Of a stretch of 21,750 bases of DNA, positions 7,202 through 14,441 are shown piece after piece. The first letter of the stretch is position 1. The number at the start of each line of letters is the position of its first letter. The notes under the pieces were generated by a model that ran no database searches, had not been told where the DNA came from, and was given only the letters and a program-made list of their open reading frames with translations. Origin of the DNA: Bacillota bacterium (GTDB lineage: Bacteria > Bacillota > Bacilli > Paenibacillales > Paenibacillaceae); the NCBI GenBank assembly GCA_023433615.1, contig JAEZCJ010000110.1:1-21750 (forward strand), read 5' to 3'. A program made the translations under genes and the position numbers.

Positions 7202-8500
7202 TCACACCCACGCGTCGTTCGGATAGCCCCGCTCTTCCCAGTAGCCCGTATGATTGCCCTCGATCAATTCGATGCGGTTGAGCCACTTCACGGATTTGTA
7301 CGCGAACATCTGCGGTACGATGAGCCGCACGGGACCGCCTAGATCGCTAGGGATCGGCAGACCGTCGAGCATGACCGCCACCATCACGTCATCCATGCCG
7401 GCCTGCTCCATCGACAATGCATCCGTATACACGCCGTCGCCCGAATAGAACTTCACGGTGGTCGCCTTCGCCTGGACGCCGGCCGCAGCGAGCATATCCT
7501 TCAGCAAGATGCCTTCCCACGTATTCTTGTACACCGACCAACCCGTCACGCAGTGAAAATCGCTCACCTGCACTTGCCGCGGCAGCTGCACGAACGTCTG
7601 CCAGTCGTAACGCGCCGGCTTGTCGACCAATCCGTCAATTGCGAACGACCAGTTCTCGTTCGTGAATTTCGGGATCGGCGTCACGGTATAAATCCGATAA
7701 CCGCCGGAATTGCCGCCGCCGATCGGGGGCGAGGATGCCGGCAGCGGCGTCGGCGCGGGCACCAGCCGATTCATGTCGTTCGCCGCGATGTTGGCGAGCT
7801 TCCCGCTCTCGCCTATTCCCATCGCGCCGCTGAACGAGCTGCCTAGCCAACGCAGAAAGGACGGCCCGACCAACAAAGCAAGTACGCCGCCGATCGACAG
7901 CTTAAGGAATGCCTGGCGCGTGTAGACCGCGTTCGGCCTGGCTGCCGGATGCAGCCCCTCTGCCTCCGGTTCGCCTTGTCGACGCCCGGCCGCCCGTTCT
8001 CCCGCTCCGGGCTCCAGCTTGATCGTGCGCTTATGCGGCTGCTCCTTGAGCCACTTCATCCGCGCAACGGAGTGATAGATGATATAGGGCAGTCCGATCC
8101 ATGTCAGCAGATCATGTACCGCCAGCGATACGTTCGCGACAGCCGGCCCAACCGCCCGATGCTGCCAGAGCAGGACGCCGGAGACAAACCAGCCGAGTAA
8201 GAGGCCCAGCACGAGCAGCACGTTGAAGCGCTGCCAAGGCTTTGCCTTCAGCTGCCGCCAGTGCTTCCCGGCGAGCGCGAGGTAATAGAGCACAGGCAGG
8301 ATCGAGGCCGCGCCGACAGCGATATGCAGCCATTTGATCCATACCCGTCCCTCCCCAAGCACGCCGCGCCAGAAACCGACTGCCAAGAGCAGCCCCGTAA
8401 TCGTCAGCAGCGCGACGATCCAGCCGTTCCATGCATGCAGCTTATGCAGCTTGCGTCCGTAGCCTTGCCTTAGCTTAGCCAGCACGCTCTTCATGGGCAT
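7202..8500 (-). CDS. Membrane cytochrome b-like / molybdopterin oxidoreductase fusion (sulfite oxidase fold, MsrPQ-like)
   Basis: A 432-residue protein with two parts. Residues 1-145 hold four membrane helices (about 26-44, 56-76, 93-113, 122-143) with histidines at 22, 59, 129 and 143 that could ligate haem, like cytochrome b561/YedZ-type domains. A fifth hydrophobic helix lies at 198-216 after a polar linker. Residues 265-432 are an oxidoreductase domain of the sulfite oxidase superfamily, with DFHCVTGWS carrying Cys317, the expected molybdenum ligand and the only cysteine. It would pass membrane electrons to an extracellular molybdenum site; MsrP of Gram-negatives reduces methionine sulfoxide, but the substrate here is unknown. 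The ATG at 8500 follows AAGGGAAGA. Monocistronic. Confidence 0.85.
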   Translation of the reverse strand: MPMKSVLAKLRQGYGRKLHKLHAWNGWIVALLTITGLLLAVGFWRGVLGEGRVWIKWLHIAVGAASILPVLYYLALAGKHWRQLKAKPWQRFNVLLVLGLLLGWFVSGVLLWQHRAVGPAVANVSLAVHDLLTWIGLPYIIYHSVARMKWLKEQPHKRTIKLEPGAGERAAGRRQGEPEAEGLHPAARPNAVYTRQAFLKLSIGGVLALLVGPSFLRWLGSSFSGAMGIGESGKLANIAANDMNRLVPAPTPLPASSPPIGGGNSGGYRIYTVTPIPKFTNENWSFAIDGLVDKPARYDWQTFVQLPRQVQVSDFHCVTGWSVYKNTWEGILLKDMLAAAGVQAKATTVKFYSGDGVYTDALSMEQAGMDDVMVAVMLDGLPIPSDLGGPVRLIVPQMFAYKSVKWLNRIELIEGNHTGYWEERGYPNDAWV

Positions 8501-8539
8501 TCTTCCCTTCGCTCCCGACTGACACGCTCATATAGCTCC

Positions 8540-8545
8540 ATTATA
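8540..8545 (-). promoter_or_regulatory. Candidate -10 for the molybdopterin oxidoreductase fusion
   Basis: The minus strand reads TATAAT 40 bp upstream of the start codon. No recognisable -35 lies at 16-18 bp, so the promoter may need an activator or may be wrongly placed. Confidence 0.4.
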
Positions 8546-8572
8546 CATCAGCATAGCCGCGCTTCTCTTATG

Positions 8573-8618
8573 AAAAAAACCGGCGTCCCTCCGCACGAGC
8601 GGTTGGGAATGCCGGTTC
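8573..8618 (-). terminator. Intrinsic terminator after trxA
   Basis: On the minus strand AACCGGC pairs with GCCGGTT, with an inner CCC/GGG extension, and a run of seven T follows (A at 8573-8579 on the plus strand). Confidence 0.9.
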
Positions 8619-8651
8619 TTGATGCCTATCGCCTCGCGAGTTGCGCGCAGC

Positions 8652-8963
8652 TTACGCTTGGTTCAGGATCTTCGTTTTCAGCGTGTCCTTGGACTGCAGG
8701 CCCACAAGCTTGTCGACTGGCTGGCCGTTCTTGAACAGGATCAGCGTCGGAATGCTCATGACGCCGAATTGCGATGCCAATTCAGGCTCTTCGTCGACGT
8801 TGATCTTGCCGATCGTCGCTTGGCCTGCAAGCTCGCCGGAGAGCTCCTCCACGATCGGAAGCTGCATCTTGCAAGGGCCGCACCAAGGCGCCCAGAAATC
8901 CACGAGCGTTACGCCGTTCTCTACGCTTGAAGCGAAGTTGTCTTTCGTCAGAACTACTGCCAT
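8652..8963 (-). CDS. trxA: Thioredoxin
   Basis: A 103-residue protein with the active site WAPWCGPCK (Cys28 and Cys31) and the cis-proline loop SIPTL, a complete single thioredoxin fold. It reduces protein disulfides in the cytoplasm with electrons from thioredoxin reductase. The ATG at 8963 was chosen because GAGAGG lies nine bases upstream and the length then equals the family norm; a start 21 bases earlier would add a non-conserved extension. It lies 87 bp downstream of the Rrf2 regulator gene on the same strand, so co-transcription is possible. A weak -10-like TAACAT and the palindrome GGGTTAACCC (9009-9018) lie in that gap. Confidence 0.95.
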   Translation of the reverse strand: MAVVLTKDNFASSVENGVTLVDFWAPWCGPCKMQLPIVEELSGELAGQATIGKINVDEEPELASQFGVMSIPTLILFKNGQPVDKLVGLQSKDTLKTKILNQA

Positions 8964-9050
8964 CTGAATCATCCTCTCCATCATCGTATGATTTCTCTTG
9001 TATGTTAGGGGTTAACCCATCACATCGAACCGCATTGTTCCTGCTTCGAG

Positions 9051-9467
9051 CTAACATTCGCGAATCTGCCCCAGCACGCCCGAGATGCTGATCCCGTCGA
9101 AATAATCCTCCAACCGCTTCTCTGCCGTGCAGAAAATGCCGTCCATGACGGATCGCATGTTCGAGCCGACGACGCAATCCATGTCCGGATCGCCGGAGCA
9201 CCAGGTCGGCATAAGCGAGCCCTGCGCCATCGCGCGGTAAATATCGCCCAGCGTGACGGTATCCGGGTCGATCGAGAGCCTGTAGCCGCCTCGAGTACCT
9301 TCCCTCGTCTCGACATAACCGCTCTTCCTCAGCACGCCCATCACCTTGCGCACGCGGGCCGAATTCGTCTGCACATTCTCGGCAATCGACTCGCTGGACG
9401 CCATCCGGTCGGGCAGATACGCCAGATACACGAGACTATGGACGGCTATCGTGAATTCGCTGTTCAA
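9051..9467 (-). CDS. Rrf2-family transcriptional regulator
   Basis: A 138-residue protein with an N-terminal winged helix (MNSEFTIAVHSLVYLAYLP, then SIAENVQTNSARVRKVMGVLRKSGYV and the wing REGTRGGYRLS), the hallmark of Rrf2. Cysteines at 90, 98, 113 and 138 lie in or after the region where IscR and NsrR bind Fe-S clusters, but the spacing is not a clear match to either, so direct thiol sensing is equally possible. The start is TTG at 9467, supported by GGAGGTG eight bases upstream. The gene has its own promoter with an operator dyad over the -10, suggesting autoregulation. The neighbouring thioredoxin gene fits a redox role. Confidence 0.9.
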   Translation of the reverse strand: MNSEFTIAVHSLVYLAYLPDRMASSESIAENVQTNSARVRKVMGVLRKSGYVETREGTRGGYRLSIDPDTVTLGDIYRAMAQGSLMPTWCSGDPDMDCVVGSNMRSVMDGIFCTAEKRLEDYFDGISISGVLGQIREC

Positions 9468-9489
9468 TGCACCGGCACCTCCGCCTCAT

Positions 9490-9524
9490 ACTGTAATATT
9501 ATCAGTTACAGTTCGAATTGTCAA
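9490..9524 (-). promoter_or_regulatory. Rrf2 gene promoter with operator dyad
   Basis: TTGACA (9524-9519) and TAATAT (9501-9496) are 17 bp apart, a near-consensus sigma-A promoter. A perfect inverted repeat, ACTGTAA and TTACAGT separated by 9 bp (9490-9512), spans the -10. A 23-bp dyad at this place is typical of autoregulation by Rrf2 proteins; that the downstream regulator binds it is inference. Confidence 0.82.
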
Positions 9525-9602
9525 CGGTCTCCCGCTGAAGTGCCGGTATTATTGTGCGCCTTAAGCAACCTTCCCATACGTCATGACCTGCCTCGCACCC
9601 GA

Positions 9603-10466
9603 TCAAAACAGATCCAGCTGCTCGAAACGCTCCGGCTCGTCGAAGCTGCCGCGCGGCGGAGTCATGCCCAGCATGCGCATCAAGCTCTTCGCGTTATCCG
9701 CCGCATCGCCGCCGGAATTGTTGTTGAAGACGACAAGCATCGTTTCCGACAGCCTCTCCAGTCGCCGCAACCGTTCGGCCCACTCCGCCAGCTCGTCGTC
9801 CGAGTAGCGGTACAGATACCGCACCTCGCGCCAGTTCTGCTGCCCGCCGCCGTTCCAGCCCCGCACATTGCGCCCGTGGAACCGCACGACGGTGAGGCTC
9901 GCGTCCGTAGCCGCCTCGACGATCGGAATCGAGCCGATCCCGGCCTGCGGCTCGTCGCAGACGCTGTGCATCCAGCCTTCCCGCTCCATGAAACCGAGCG
10001 TGCGGCCTCGCATCTCGCCCTCGAACCAGCTCTGATGGCGGAATTCCAGCACGCACGGCACGCCTTCCATCCGGGCTCTGGCGGCTCGCAGCTCCGACAC
10101 GCTCTCGCGGCTGCACGCGAACCATGGCGGATACTGGAACAACACCGCGGACAGCTTGCCCGCCGCACGCATCGGCTCGATCGACGCCCGAAACTGCTCG
10201 AACATCGCATCCGTGCTGTCGAACGGCACCGGCCCGCGCGCATGGCCTGTCATGCCCTGGTAGGCCTTAACCAGGAAACCGAACCCGTCCGGCGTATCGG
10301 CGACCCACTTGGCCACGGTCCGCTCAGGCTGCACGGCATAGAAGGTGCTATCCACTTCGACCGTCTCGAACCATCCGCTGTACGTCGCCAGCTTATTCCT
10401 GGCCGAAGCCGCATTCGGGTAGAGCGAGTCGTGATCCCCCCACCCGGCCAGACCGATTGCGATCAT
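9603..10466 (-). CDS. DUF72 (YecE-like) protein with C-terminal clamp-binding-like motif
   Basis: A 287-residue TIM-barrel-like DUF72 protein. It opens with IAIGLAGWGDHDSLYP, followed by SGWFETVEVDSTFYAVQP, FLVKAYQGMTGH, AVLFQYPPWF, VLEFRHQSWF and VVRFHGRN, all characteristic of the family. The final five residues are QLDLF, which fits the bacterial beta-sliding-clamp-binding consensus QLxLF. The biochemical function of the family is unsettled. The ATG at 10466 has only a modest AGGG close by and a GAGGGGG further upstream. It lies 79 bp after the dioxygenase gene on the same strand and may be co-transcribed. Confidence 0.9.
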   Translation of the reverse strand: MIAIGLAGWGDHDSLYPNAASARNKLATYSGWFETVEVDSTFYAVQPERTVAKWVADTPDGFGFLVKAYQGMTGHARGPVPFDSTDAMFEQFRASIEPMRAAGKLSAVLFQYPPWFACSRESVSELRAARARMEGVPCVLEFRHQSWFEGEMRGRTLGFMEREGWMHSVCDEPQAGIGSIPIVEAATDASLTVVRFHGRNVRGWNGGGQQNWREVRYLYRYSDDELAEWAERLRRLERLSETMLVVFNNNSGGDAADNAKSLMRMLGMTPPRGSFDEPERFEQLDLF

Positions 10467-10545
10467 GACCCTCAGCGCCCCCTCGTCCGATGTGAGTCTG
10501 CTGCTCTAATGGTAACATTTTACCGGAGGGGATGCACGTCTACCC

Positions 10546-11319
10546 TTAGCCGAACGACATGCAGAGGTAGCTGAGCGTGCCGAAATCATAGCTTCGGTAG
10601 ATCGGCTTGGCCTCCGCGGTCCCGCCTGCGGCGCCGAGCGCCAGGAACAGCGGCACGAAATGCTCTTCGCGCGGCACGGCGCGGCGCGCATGCGGCGCAA
10701 GCTCCTTGTAACGGAACAGCGACGCGTAATCCTTGCTCGCCATGTGCTTGATCAGCCAGTCGTCGAACTCGAGCGCCCACGGCTCCGAGTGCTTCTGCCC
10801 CCACTTGATTTCGCCGAAATTATGCACCGTGACGCCGCTGCCGATCACGAGAATGTTCTCTTCGCCCAGGCCGCGCAGCGCTTCGCCGATCCGATACTGC
10901 TCCTCCGCCGGGAGAAAAGGATGCACCGACACCTGCACGACAGGAATGTCGGCGTCCGGATACATGCGGTGCAGCATCGTCCACGAACCGTGATCCAGCC
11001 CGCGCTTCGCGTCCGTACGCGTCTCGATCCCCTTCGCAGCGAAGCGCCGCACGACTTCGTCGGCGATCTCGATCGAGCCGCGCGCTCGGTATTCGATCTG
11101 ATACAGCTCGGGCGGAAATCCGCCAAAATCATAAATCGTCTCATAGACATCGTCCATGCGGGATACCGTCAGCACGGGACTCTCCCAGTGCGCGGTGAAA
11201 ATCACGATCGCCCGGGGACGCAGCTTCTTGCCAAGCTCAGCCAGAAAAGCGGTGTACGGCGTTTCTTCAATCGCGAGCATCGGCGAACCGTGCGCGAGGA
11301 ATAATGAAGGCATCATCAT
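10546..11319 (-). CDS. ygiD: 4,5-DOPA-type extradiol dioxygenase (class III, LigB-like)
   Basis: About 257 residues with the family pattern FLAHGSPM, IVIFTAHWES, GLDHGSWTMLHRMYPDADIPVVQVS, VIGSGVTVHNFG and PREEHFVPLFLALGAA. The histidines in the first, second, fourth and fifth blocks are the expected metal ligands and acid-base residues. Members open aromatic rings of catechols such as DOPA with oxygen; the natural bacterial substrate is often unknown. AAGGAG abuts the first of several ATG codons (11325), so the ATG at 11319 or 11316 is preferred. It is divergent from an HxlR regulator, with promoters overlapping, which suggests that regulator controls it. Confidence 0.9.
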   Translation of the reverse strand: MMMPSLFLAHGSPMLAIEETPYTAFLAELGKKLRPRAIVIFTAHWESPVLTVSRMDDVYETIYDFGGFPPELYQIEYRARGSIEIADEVVRRFAAKGIETRTDAKRGLDHGSWTMLHRMYPDADIPVVQVSVHPFLPAEEQYRIGEALRGLGEENILVIGSGVTVHNFGEIKWGQKHSEPWALEFDDWLIKHMASKDYASLFRYKELAPHARRAVPREEHFVPLFLALGAAGGTAEAKPIYRSYDFGTLSYLCMSFG

Positions 11320-11340
11320 CGTCATCTCCTTATCAAAGTA

Positions 11341-11392
11341 AACTTGATTACTTTATGTAAGTTAATATATAATGAATATCATAAACCGTCAA
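11341..11392. promoter_or_regulatory. Overlapping divergent promoters and dyad between dioxygenase and HxlR genes
   Basis: On the minus strand TTGACG (11392-11387) and TATATT (11369-11364) are 17 bp apart and drive the dioxygenase. On the plus strand TTGATT (11344-11349) and TATAAT (11368-11373) are 18 bp apart and drive the HxlR gene. The two -10 boxes overlap. An inverted repeat AACTT...AAGTT (11341-11345 and 11359-11363) lies within the plus-strand spacer and just downstream of the minus -10, where one bound dimer could repress both. Confidence 0.7.
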
Positions 11393-11407
11393 GGCGGTGA
11401 TGAAGCA

Positions 11408-11773
11408 ATGGAACAGCATCCGTTATGCCCGCGCTTCGAGAAAGCAATGCGCATGCTCGGCAAACCGTGGACGATCCTGATCCTCGAGCGGCTCCTCATC
11501 GGTCCGCGCCGATTCGGCGAGATCGGAGCAGAGCTGCCCGTAAGCGGCCGGCTGTTGTCCGAGCGGCTGAAGGAGCTGGAACGCGAAGGCTTGGTGGAGC
11601 GGACCGTGTATCCGGAGACGCCGGTTCGTATCGTCTACGCCGCTACGCCGCTTGGCGCGGCATTGGAGCCGGCACTCGCGGAGATCGGGCGATGGGCAGA
11701 GCAGTGGGGCCATGAACAACAGCGAAAGGGTGATCAAGATGGCGAAGAAGTTGAAGGAACCGATTACGATTGA
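11408..11773 (+). CDS. HxlR-family (YodB-like) winged-helix regulator
   Basis: A 121-residue regulator with the HxlR signature CPRFEKAMRMLGKPWTILILERLL, then RRFGEIGAELPVSGRLLSERLKELEREGLVERTVYPETPVRIVYAATPLG. Cys7 sits at the position of the redox-sensing cysteine of YodB/CatR/HypR proteins, which respond to quinones, diamide or disulfide stress. The ATG at 11408 follows AAGGCGGTGA. Its 3' end overlaps the start of the FrnE/DsbA gene, so both are one transcript. It probably represses itself and the divergent dioxygenase gene; this is inferred from layout. Confidence 0.88.
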   Translation: MEQHPLCPRFEKAMRMLGKPWTILILERLLIGPRRFGEIGAELPVSGRLLSERLKELEREGLVERTVYPETPVRIVYAATPLGAALEPALAEIGRWAEQWGHEQQRKGDQDGEEVEGTDYD

Positions 11774-12551
11774 GGTTTTCTCGGATCTAGTATGTCCATG
11801 GTGCCGCATCGGCAAAAAACATCTCGACGACGCATTGGCAGCATGGAACGGCGGCGGTCAGGAGGAGCAAGGCATCCAGTTAGTGGGGAGCGGCGAGGCC
11901 TGCGGCCCCGGCGATGAAGCATGCGGCTTGGATGGCGGAGCTGGCGGGAATGGCGGCGTCGGCGTTGTCGGCGAGGCTAGCGGGGCTGAGGCATCGGCAG
12001 TTGGCGATGCCGTACGCGTCGTATACCGGGCATTCCAGCTCGACCCGAGCACGCCGATCGAAGGGGCTCCGTTCCGGGAGTCGCTGGCAGCGAAGTTCGG
12101 CGGGATGGCGGTGGTCGACCAGATGACCGGCCGCGTGACGGAGGCTGGCGCAGCATCCGGCATCACCTTCCGGTTCGATCGCATCGCGAAGTCGCCGAAC
12201 ACCGTCCTCGGCCACAGACTGATCGCGTTGGCGCCTGCGGACAAGCGCGAAGCGCTCGTCGACGCCTACTTTCGCGCGCACTTCGAGGATGGCGAAGACA
12301 TCGGCGAACTGGATCGGCTGATCGAAATCGCCGAGGGAATCGGTCTGGACGGCGCTGACCTTCGTGCGCGTCTTGCAGCTGGCGAAGGCACCGACGACGT
12401 GCAAGCCGACTTCGATCGCGCCCGCCGAATCGGCGTCACCGGCGTGCCGTTCTTCGTATTCGGCGGCAAGTATGCCGTCTCCGGCGCCTATCCGCCGGCA
12501 GAGCTCATGCGCATTCTCGACAAGGTCGCCGAGGAGCAGGGGCAGGGATAA
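11739..12551 (+). CDS. FrnE-like DsbA-family oxidoreductase with low-complexity insert
   Basis: A 270-residue cytoplasmic thioredoxin-fold protein with the active site SDLVCPWC (Cys19 and Cys22) and the FrnE-type helical domain (SPNTVLGHRLIALA, AYFRAHFEDGEDIG) and C-terminal strand motif GVTGVPFFVFGGKYAVSGAYPPA with the cis-proline. Relatives are around 210-240 residues; the excess comes from a Gly/Ala/Glu-rich insert at about residues 37-90 between the first helix and the second strand, with two extra cysteines. The start at 11739 is backed by AAAGGGTGA; it overlaps the HxlR gene by 35 bp. Family members oxidise or isomerise disulfides or act on polyketides; the substrate is unknown here. 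Confidence 0.88.
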   Translation: MAKKLKEPITIEVFSDLVCPWCRIGKKHLDDALAAWNGGGQEEQGIQLVGSGEACGPGDEACGLDGGAGGNGGVGVVGEASGAEASAVGDAVRVVYRAFQLDPSTPIEGAPFRESLAAKFGGMAVVDQMTGRVTEAGAASGITFRFDRIAKSPNTVLGHRLIALAPADKREALVDAYFRAHFEDGEDIGELDRLIEIAEGIGLDGADLRARLAAGEGTDDVQADFDRARRIGVTGVPFFVFGGKYAVSGAYPPAELMRILDKVAEEQGQG

Positions 12552-12581
12552 TCGCGAACTCGTATATGGGCAACCACGCAG

Positions 12582-12626
12582 AGACGCCGATCCGTGAACA
12601 ATCGTTCGCGAATCGGCGTCTTTTTT
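12582..12626 (+). terminator. Intrinsic terminator after the HxlR-FrnE operon
   Basis: GACGCCGAT (12583-12591) pairs with ATCGGCGTC (12612-12620), with further GAAC/GTTC pairing inside, and six T follow (12621-12626). Confidence 0.92.
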
Positions 12627-12722
12627 CAAGAATCGTATGAAATGGTCGAACTTCCGTCTGCCCGCTCGCCTACAGCTGCATGTCCGCCGCAATACTGCGC
12701 CAAGTGCGCTGCAGCGCACGCC

Positions 12723-13046
12723 TCAGTGCCCGCCTCCGACCATCCGAAGTCCGCCGACGCCGATCACGATCATCGCGATGAACAGCAGCTTGCGCCGGTC
12801 GCGCGACTCGTTGAAGAGCAGCATGCCGAGCAGCACGCTGCCGGCCGCTCCGATGCCGGTCCAAATCCCGTACGCCGTGCTCATCGGAATCTCTTTAAGC
12901 GCCATCGACAACAAGAAGAAGCTCAGGCCGCCGCTCAGCACGGAGCCGGCTGTCCATTTCCACTTTTTGAATCCGTCCGACAGCTTCATGCAGGTCACGA
13001 AGCCGATCTCGCCGCAGCCGGACAGAAGGAGATACAGCCACTCCAC
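12723..13046 (-). CDS. Small multidrug resistance (SMR) family protein, second subunit
   Basis: A 107-residue protein with four membrane helices. The essential Glu is in helix 1 (LLSGCGEIGFV, Glu13) and the SMR core MSTAYGIWTGIGAAGSVLLG is intact. The start is GTG at 13046, only two bases after the stop of the preceding SMR gene, with GGAAGGGGGG upstream as ribosome site. Paired SMR proteins such as YkkC-YkkD or EbrA-EbrB work as heterodimeric proton-coupled exporters of cationic drugs or guanidinium. Which substrate applies is not evident; no guanidine riboswitch is visible. Confidence 0.9.
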   Translation of the reverse strand: MEWLYLLLSGCGEIGFVTCMKLSDGFKKWKWTAGSVLSGGLSFFLLSMALKEIPMSTAYGIWTGIGAAGSVLLGMLLFNESRDRRKLLFIAMIVIGVGGLRMVGGGH

Positions 13047-13048
13047 TC

Positions 13049-13405
13049 CTACCGCCCCCCTTCCGGATCAACGTTGTCTGCCGCGGGCTCGGCCGAAACC
13101 ATTTTCAACCCGATAATCCCTGCAATCAACAGCACGACAAACAACATGCGCAGCCAAGACACGGGTTCATCCAGAAGCGCGATGCCGATCACGACGGTGC
13201 CCGCCGTGCCGATTCCCGTAAATACCGCGTAAGCGGTGCCGATCTCGATTGTCCGCATTGCCTGCGCGAACAGCACGAAGCTCGCCGTCAAGCCCGCGAC
13301 CGTAAGCACGCTGGGCAGCGGCTGAGTGAAGCCTTCCGACAGCTTCAGTCCGTATGCCCAAGCGATCTCGATCAGGCCCGCGACCAATAAGTACAACCAT
13401 CCCAT
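13049..13405 (-). CDS. Small multidrug resistance (SMR) family protein, first subunit
   Basis: A 118-residue membrane protein with four helices, Glu13 in helix 1 (GLIEIAWAYGLKLSEGF), and the core motif IGTAYAVFTGIGTAGTVVIG. A polar 20-residue tail (SAEPAADNVDPEGGR) resembles the tail of YkkC-type subunits and probably lies in the cytoplasm. GAGAGAGG lies about 13 bases before the ATG, a rather long spacing. It is the first gene of a two-gene SMR operon with its own promoter. Confidence 0.9.
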   Translation of the reverse strand: MGWLYLLVAGLIEIAWAYGLKLSEGFTQPLPSVLTVAGLTASFVLFAQAMRTIEIGTAYAVFTGIGTAGTVVIGIALLDEPVSWLRMLFVVLLIAGIIGLKMVSAEPAADNVDPEGGR

Positions 13406-13452
13406 CCGATTGCGTCATCCTCTCTCTAGCCGATGGCATTGATGTCAGGGAC

Positions 13453-13481
13453 AGTCTACAGCAGCGAATGGCCATTGGCAA
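13453..13481 (-). promoter_or_regulatory. SMR operon promoter
   Basis: TTGCCA (13481-13476) and TAGACT (13458-13453) on the minus strand are 17 bp apart. The predicted leader is only about 40 nt, too short for a riboswitch. Confidence 0.6.
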
Positions 13482-13540
13482 GCGGCACGGACACTCGATC
13501 TCGATCCAGCCGCTGCCCTCGTCTCGCACGCCCGAACGCC

Positions 13541-13570
13541 AAAAAAAGAATTCCGAGCCAATCGGAATTC
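13541..13570 (-). terminator. Intrinsic terminator of the nirBD-hemD-cobA operon
   Basis: GAATTCCGA and TCGGAATTC form a perfect 9-bp stem with loop TTGGC (minus strand), followed by seven T (13547-13541). It sits about 40 bp past the cobA stop. Confidence 0.93.
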
Positions 13571-13610
13571 TTCGCAAACTATGGTTTATACGGATATTGC
13601 GCTACCCATG

Positions 13611-14399
13611 CTATACGGCGCGCGAGAGGATCGTCTGTTCGACCTCGCGCCAAGCGATATGCTCCCGCATCGCGACGACCGGTCCGATGACGATCGCGAC
13701 CGGGCTCGTCAGCGTACGCACGTCCGCATCGCGCTCGATTCCCGCCAGCGTGCCGACAACGACGCGCTGCGAATCGCGCGTGCCGCTCTGGATGAGCGCG
13801 ATGGGTGTATCGCCGGCTCGGCCGTGCGCGGTCAAGCGCTCCACGATATGCGGAAGCTGGGCAAGGCCCATCAGCACGACCAGCGTCTCCGCGCCTGCTG
13901 CCCAAGCCCAGTCGACGCCGGCGCCGCTCTTGCCTGCGCACTCATGCCCGGTAATGACGGCGAATGACGCCGCCAGGTTACGGTGCGTCACGGGGATGCC
14001 CGCATAAGCAGGCGCGGCGATGCAGGAAGAGATGCCGGGCACGATCTCGAACCCGATGCCGAGCTCTGCCAGATGCTGCGCCTCTTCGCCGCCGCGGCCG
14101 AAGACGAACGGGTCCCCGCCCTTCAGCCTCGTGACGACGCGTCCGCGAAGCGCATGCTCGGCGATCAATGCGTTAATGTCCGACTGCTTCATCGTATGAT
14201 GGCCGGAAGCCTTGCCGACATAGATAAGTTCTGCGTGCGGCTCGGCTGCCGCGACCAATTCCTCCGATACGAGCCTGTCGTAGATCAATACATCCGCCAG
14301 CCGGATCGTCTCGAGTCCGCGGACCGTGATGAGCTTCGGATCGCCGGGTCCTGCACCCGTCAAGTAGACGAAGCCTTGGTTATCTCGCAATTCGCTCAT
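13611..14399 (-). CDS. cobA: Uroporphyrinogen-III C-methyltransferase (SUMT)
   Basis: A 262-residue tetrapyrrole methylase that adds two methyl groups from S-adenosylmethionine to uroporphyrinogen III, giving precorrin-2 for sirohaem. Diagnostic motifs are VYLTGAGPGDPKLIT (near residue 12), LIYDRLV, VVTRLKGGDPFVFGRGGEE and GIPVTHR. The ATG at 14399 was chosen because GGAGG lies seven bases upstream; an earlier ATG lacks one. It follows hemD by about 40 bp in the nirBD operon, so its product feeds the sirohaem of NirB, the same arrangement as nasF in Bacillus. No dehydrogenase/ferrochelatase domain is fused and none is in the window. Confidence 0.95.
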   Translation of the reverse strand: MSELRDNQGFVYLTGAGPGDPKLITVRGLETIRLADVLIYDRLVSEELVAAAEPHAELIYVGKASGHHTMKQSDINALIAEHALRGRVVTRLKGGDPFVFGRGGEEAQHLAELGIGFEIVPGISSCIAAPAYAGIPVTHRNLAASFAVITGHECAGKSGAGVDWAWAAGAETLVVLMGLAQLPHIVERLTAHGRAGDTPIALIQSGTRDSQRVVVGTLAGIERDADVRTLTSPVAIVIGPVVAMREHIAWREVEQTILSRAV

Positions 14400-14441
14400 C
14401 GTCAATCCTCCATTCATCTGCCGTGTACGTTCACCCTGTAC

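Noticed and set aside
12704..12721. GTGCGCTGCAGCGCAC palindrome as the SMR operon terminator
   Set aside because: A self-complementary sequence with no loop of its own and no T tract; it might reduce readthrough, but a terminator is not supported.
13406..13540. Guanidine (ykkC) riboswitch upstream of the SMR pair
   Set aside because: The predicted leader is about 40 nt and the conserved riboswitch motifs are not present.
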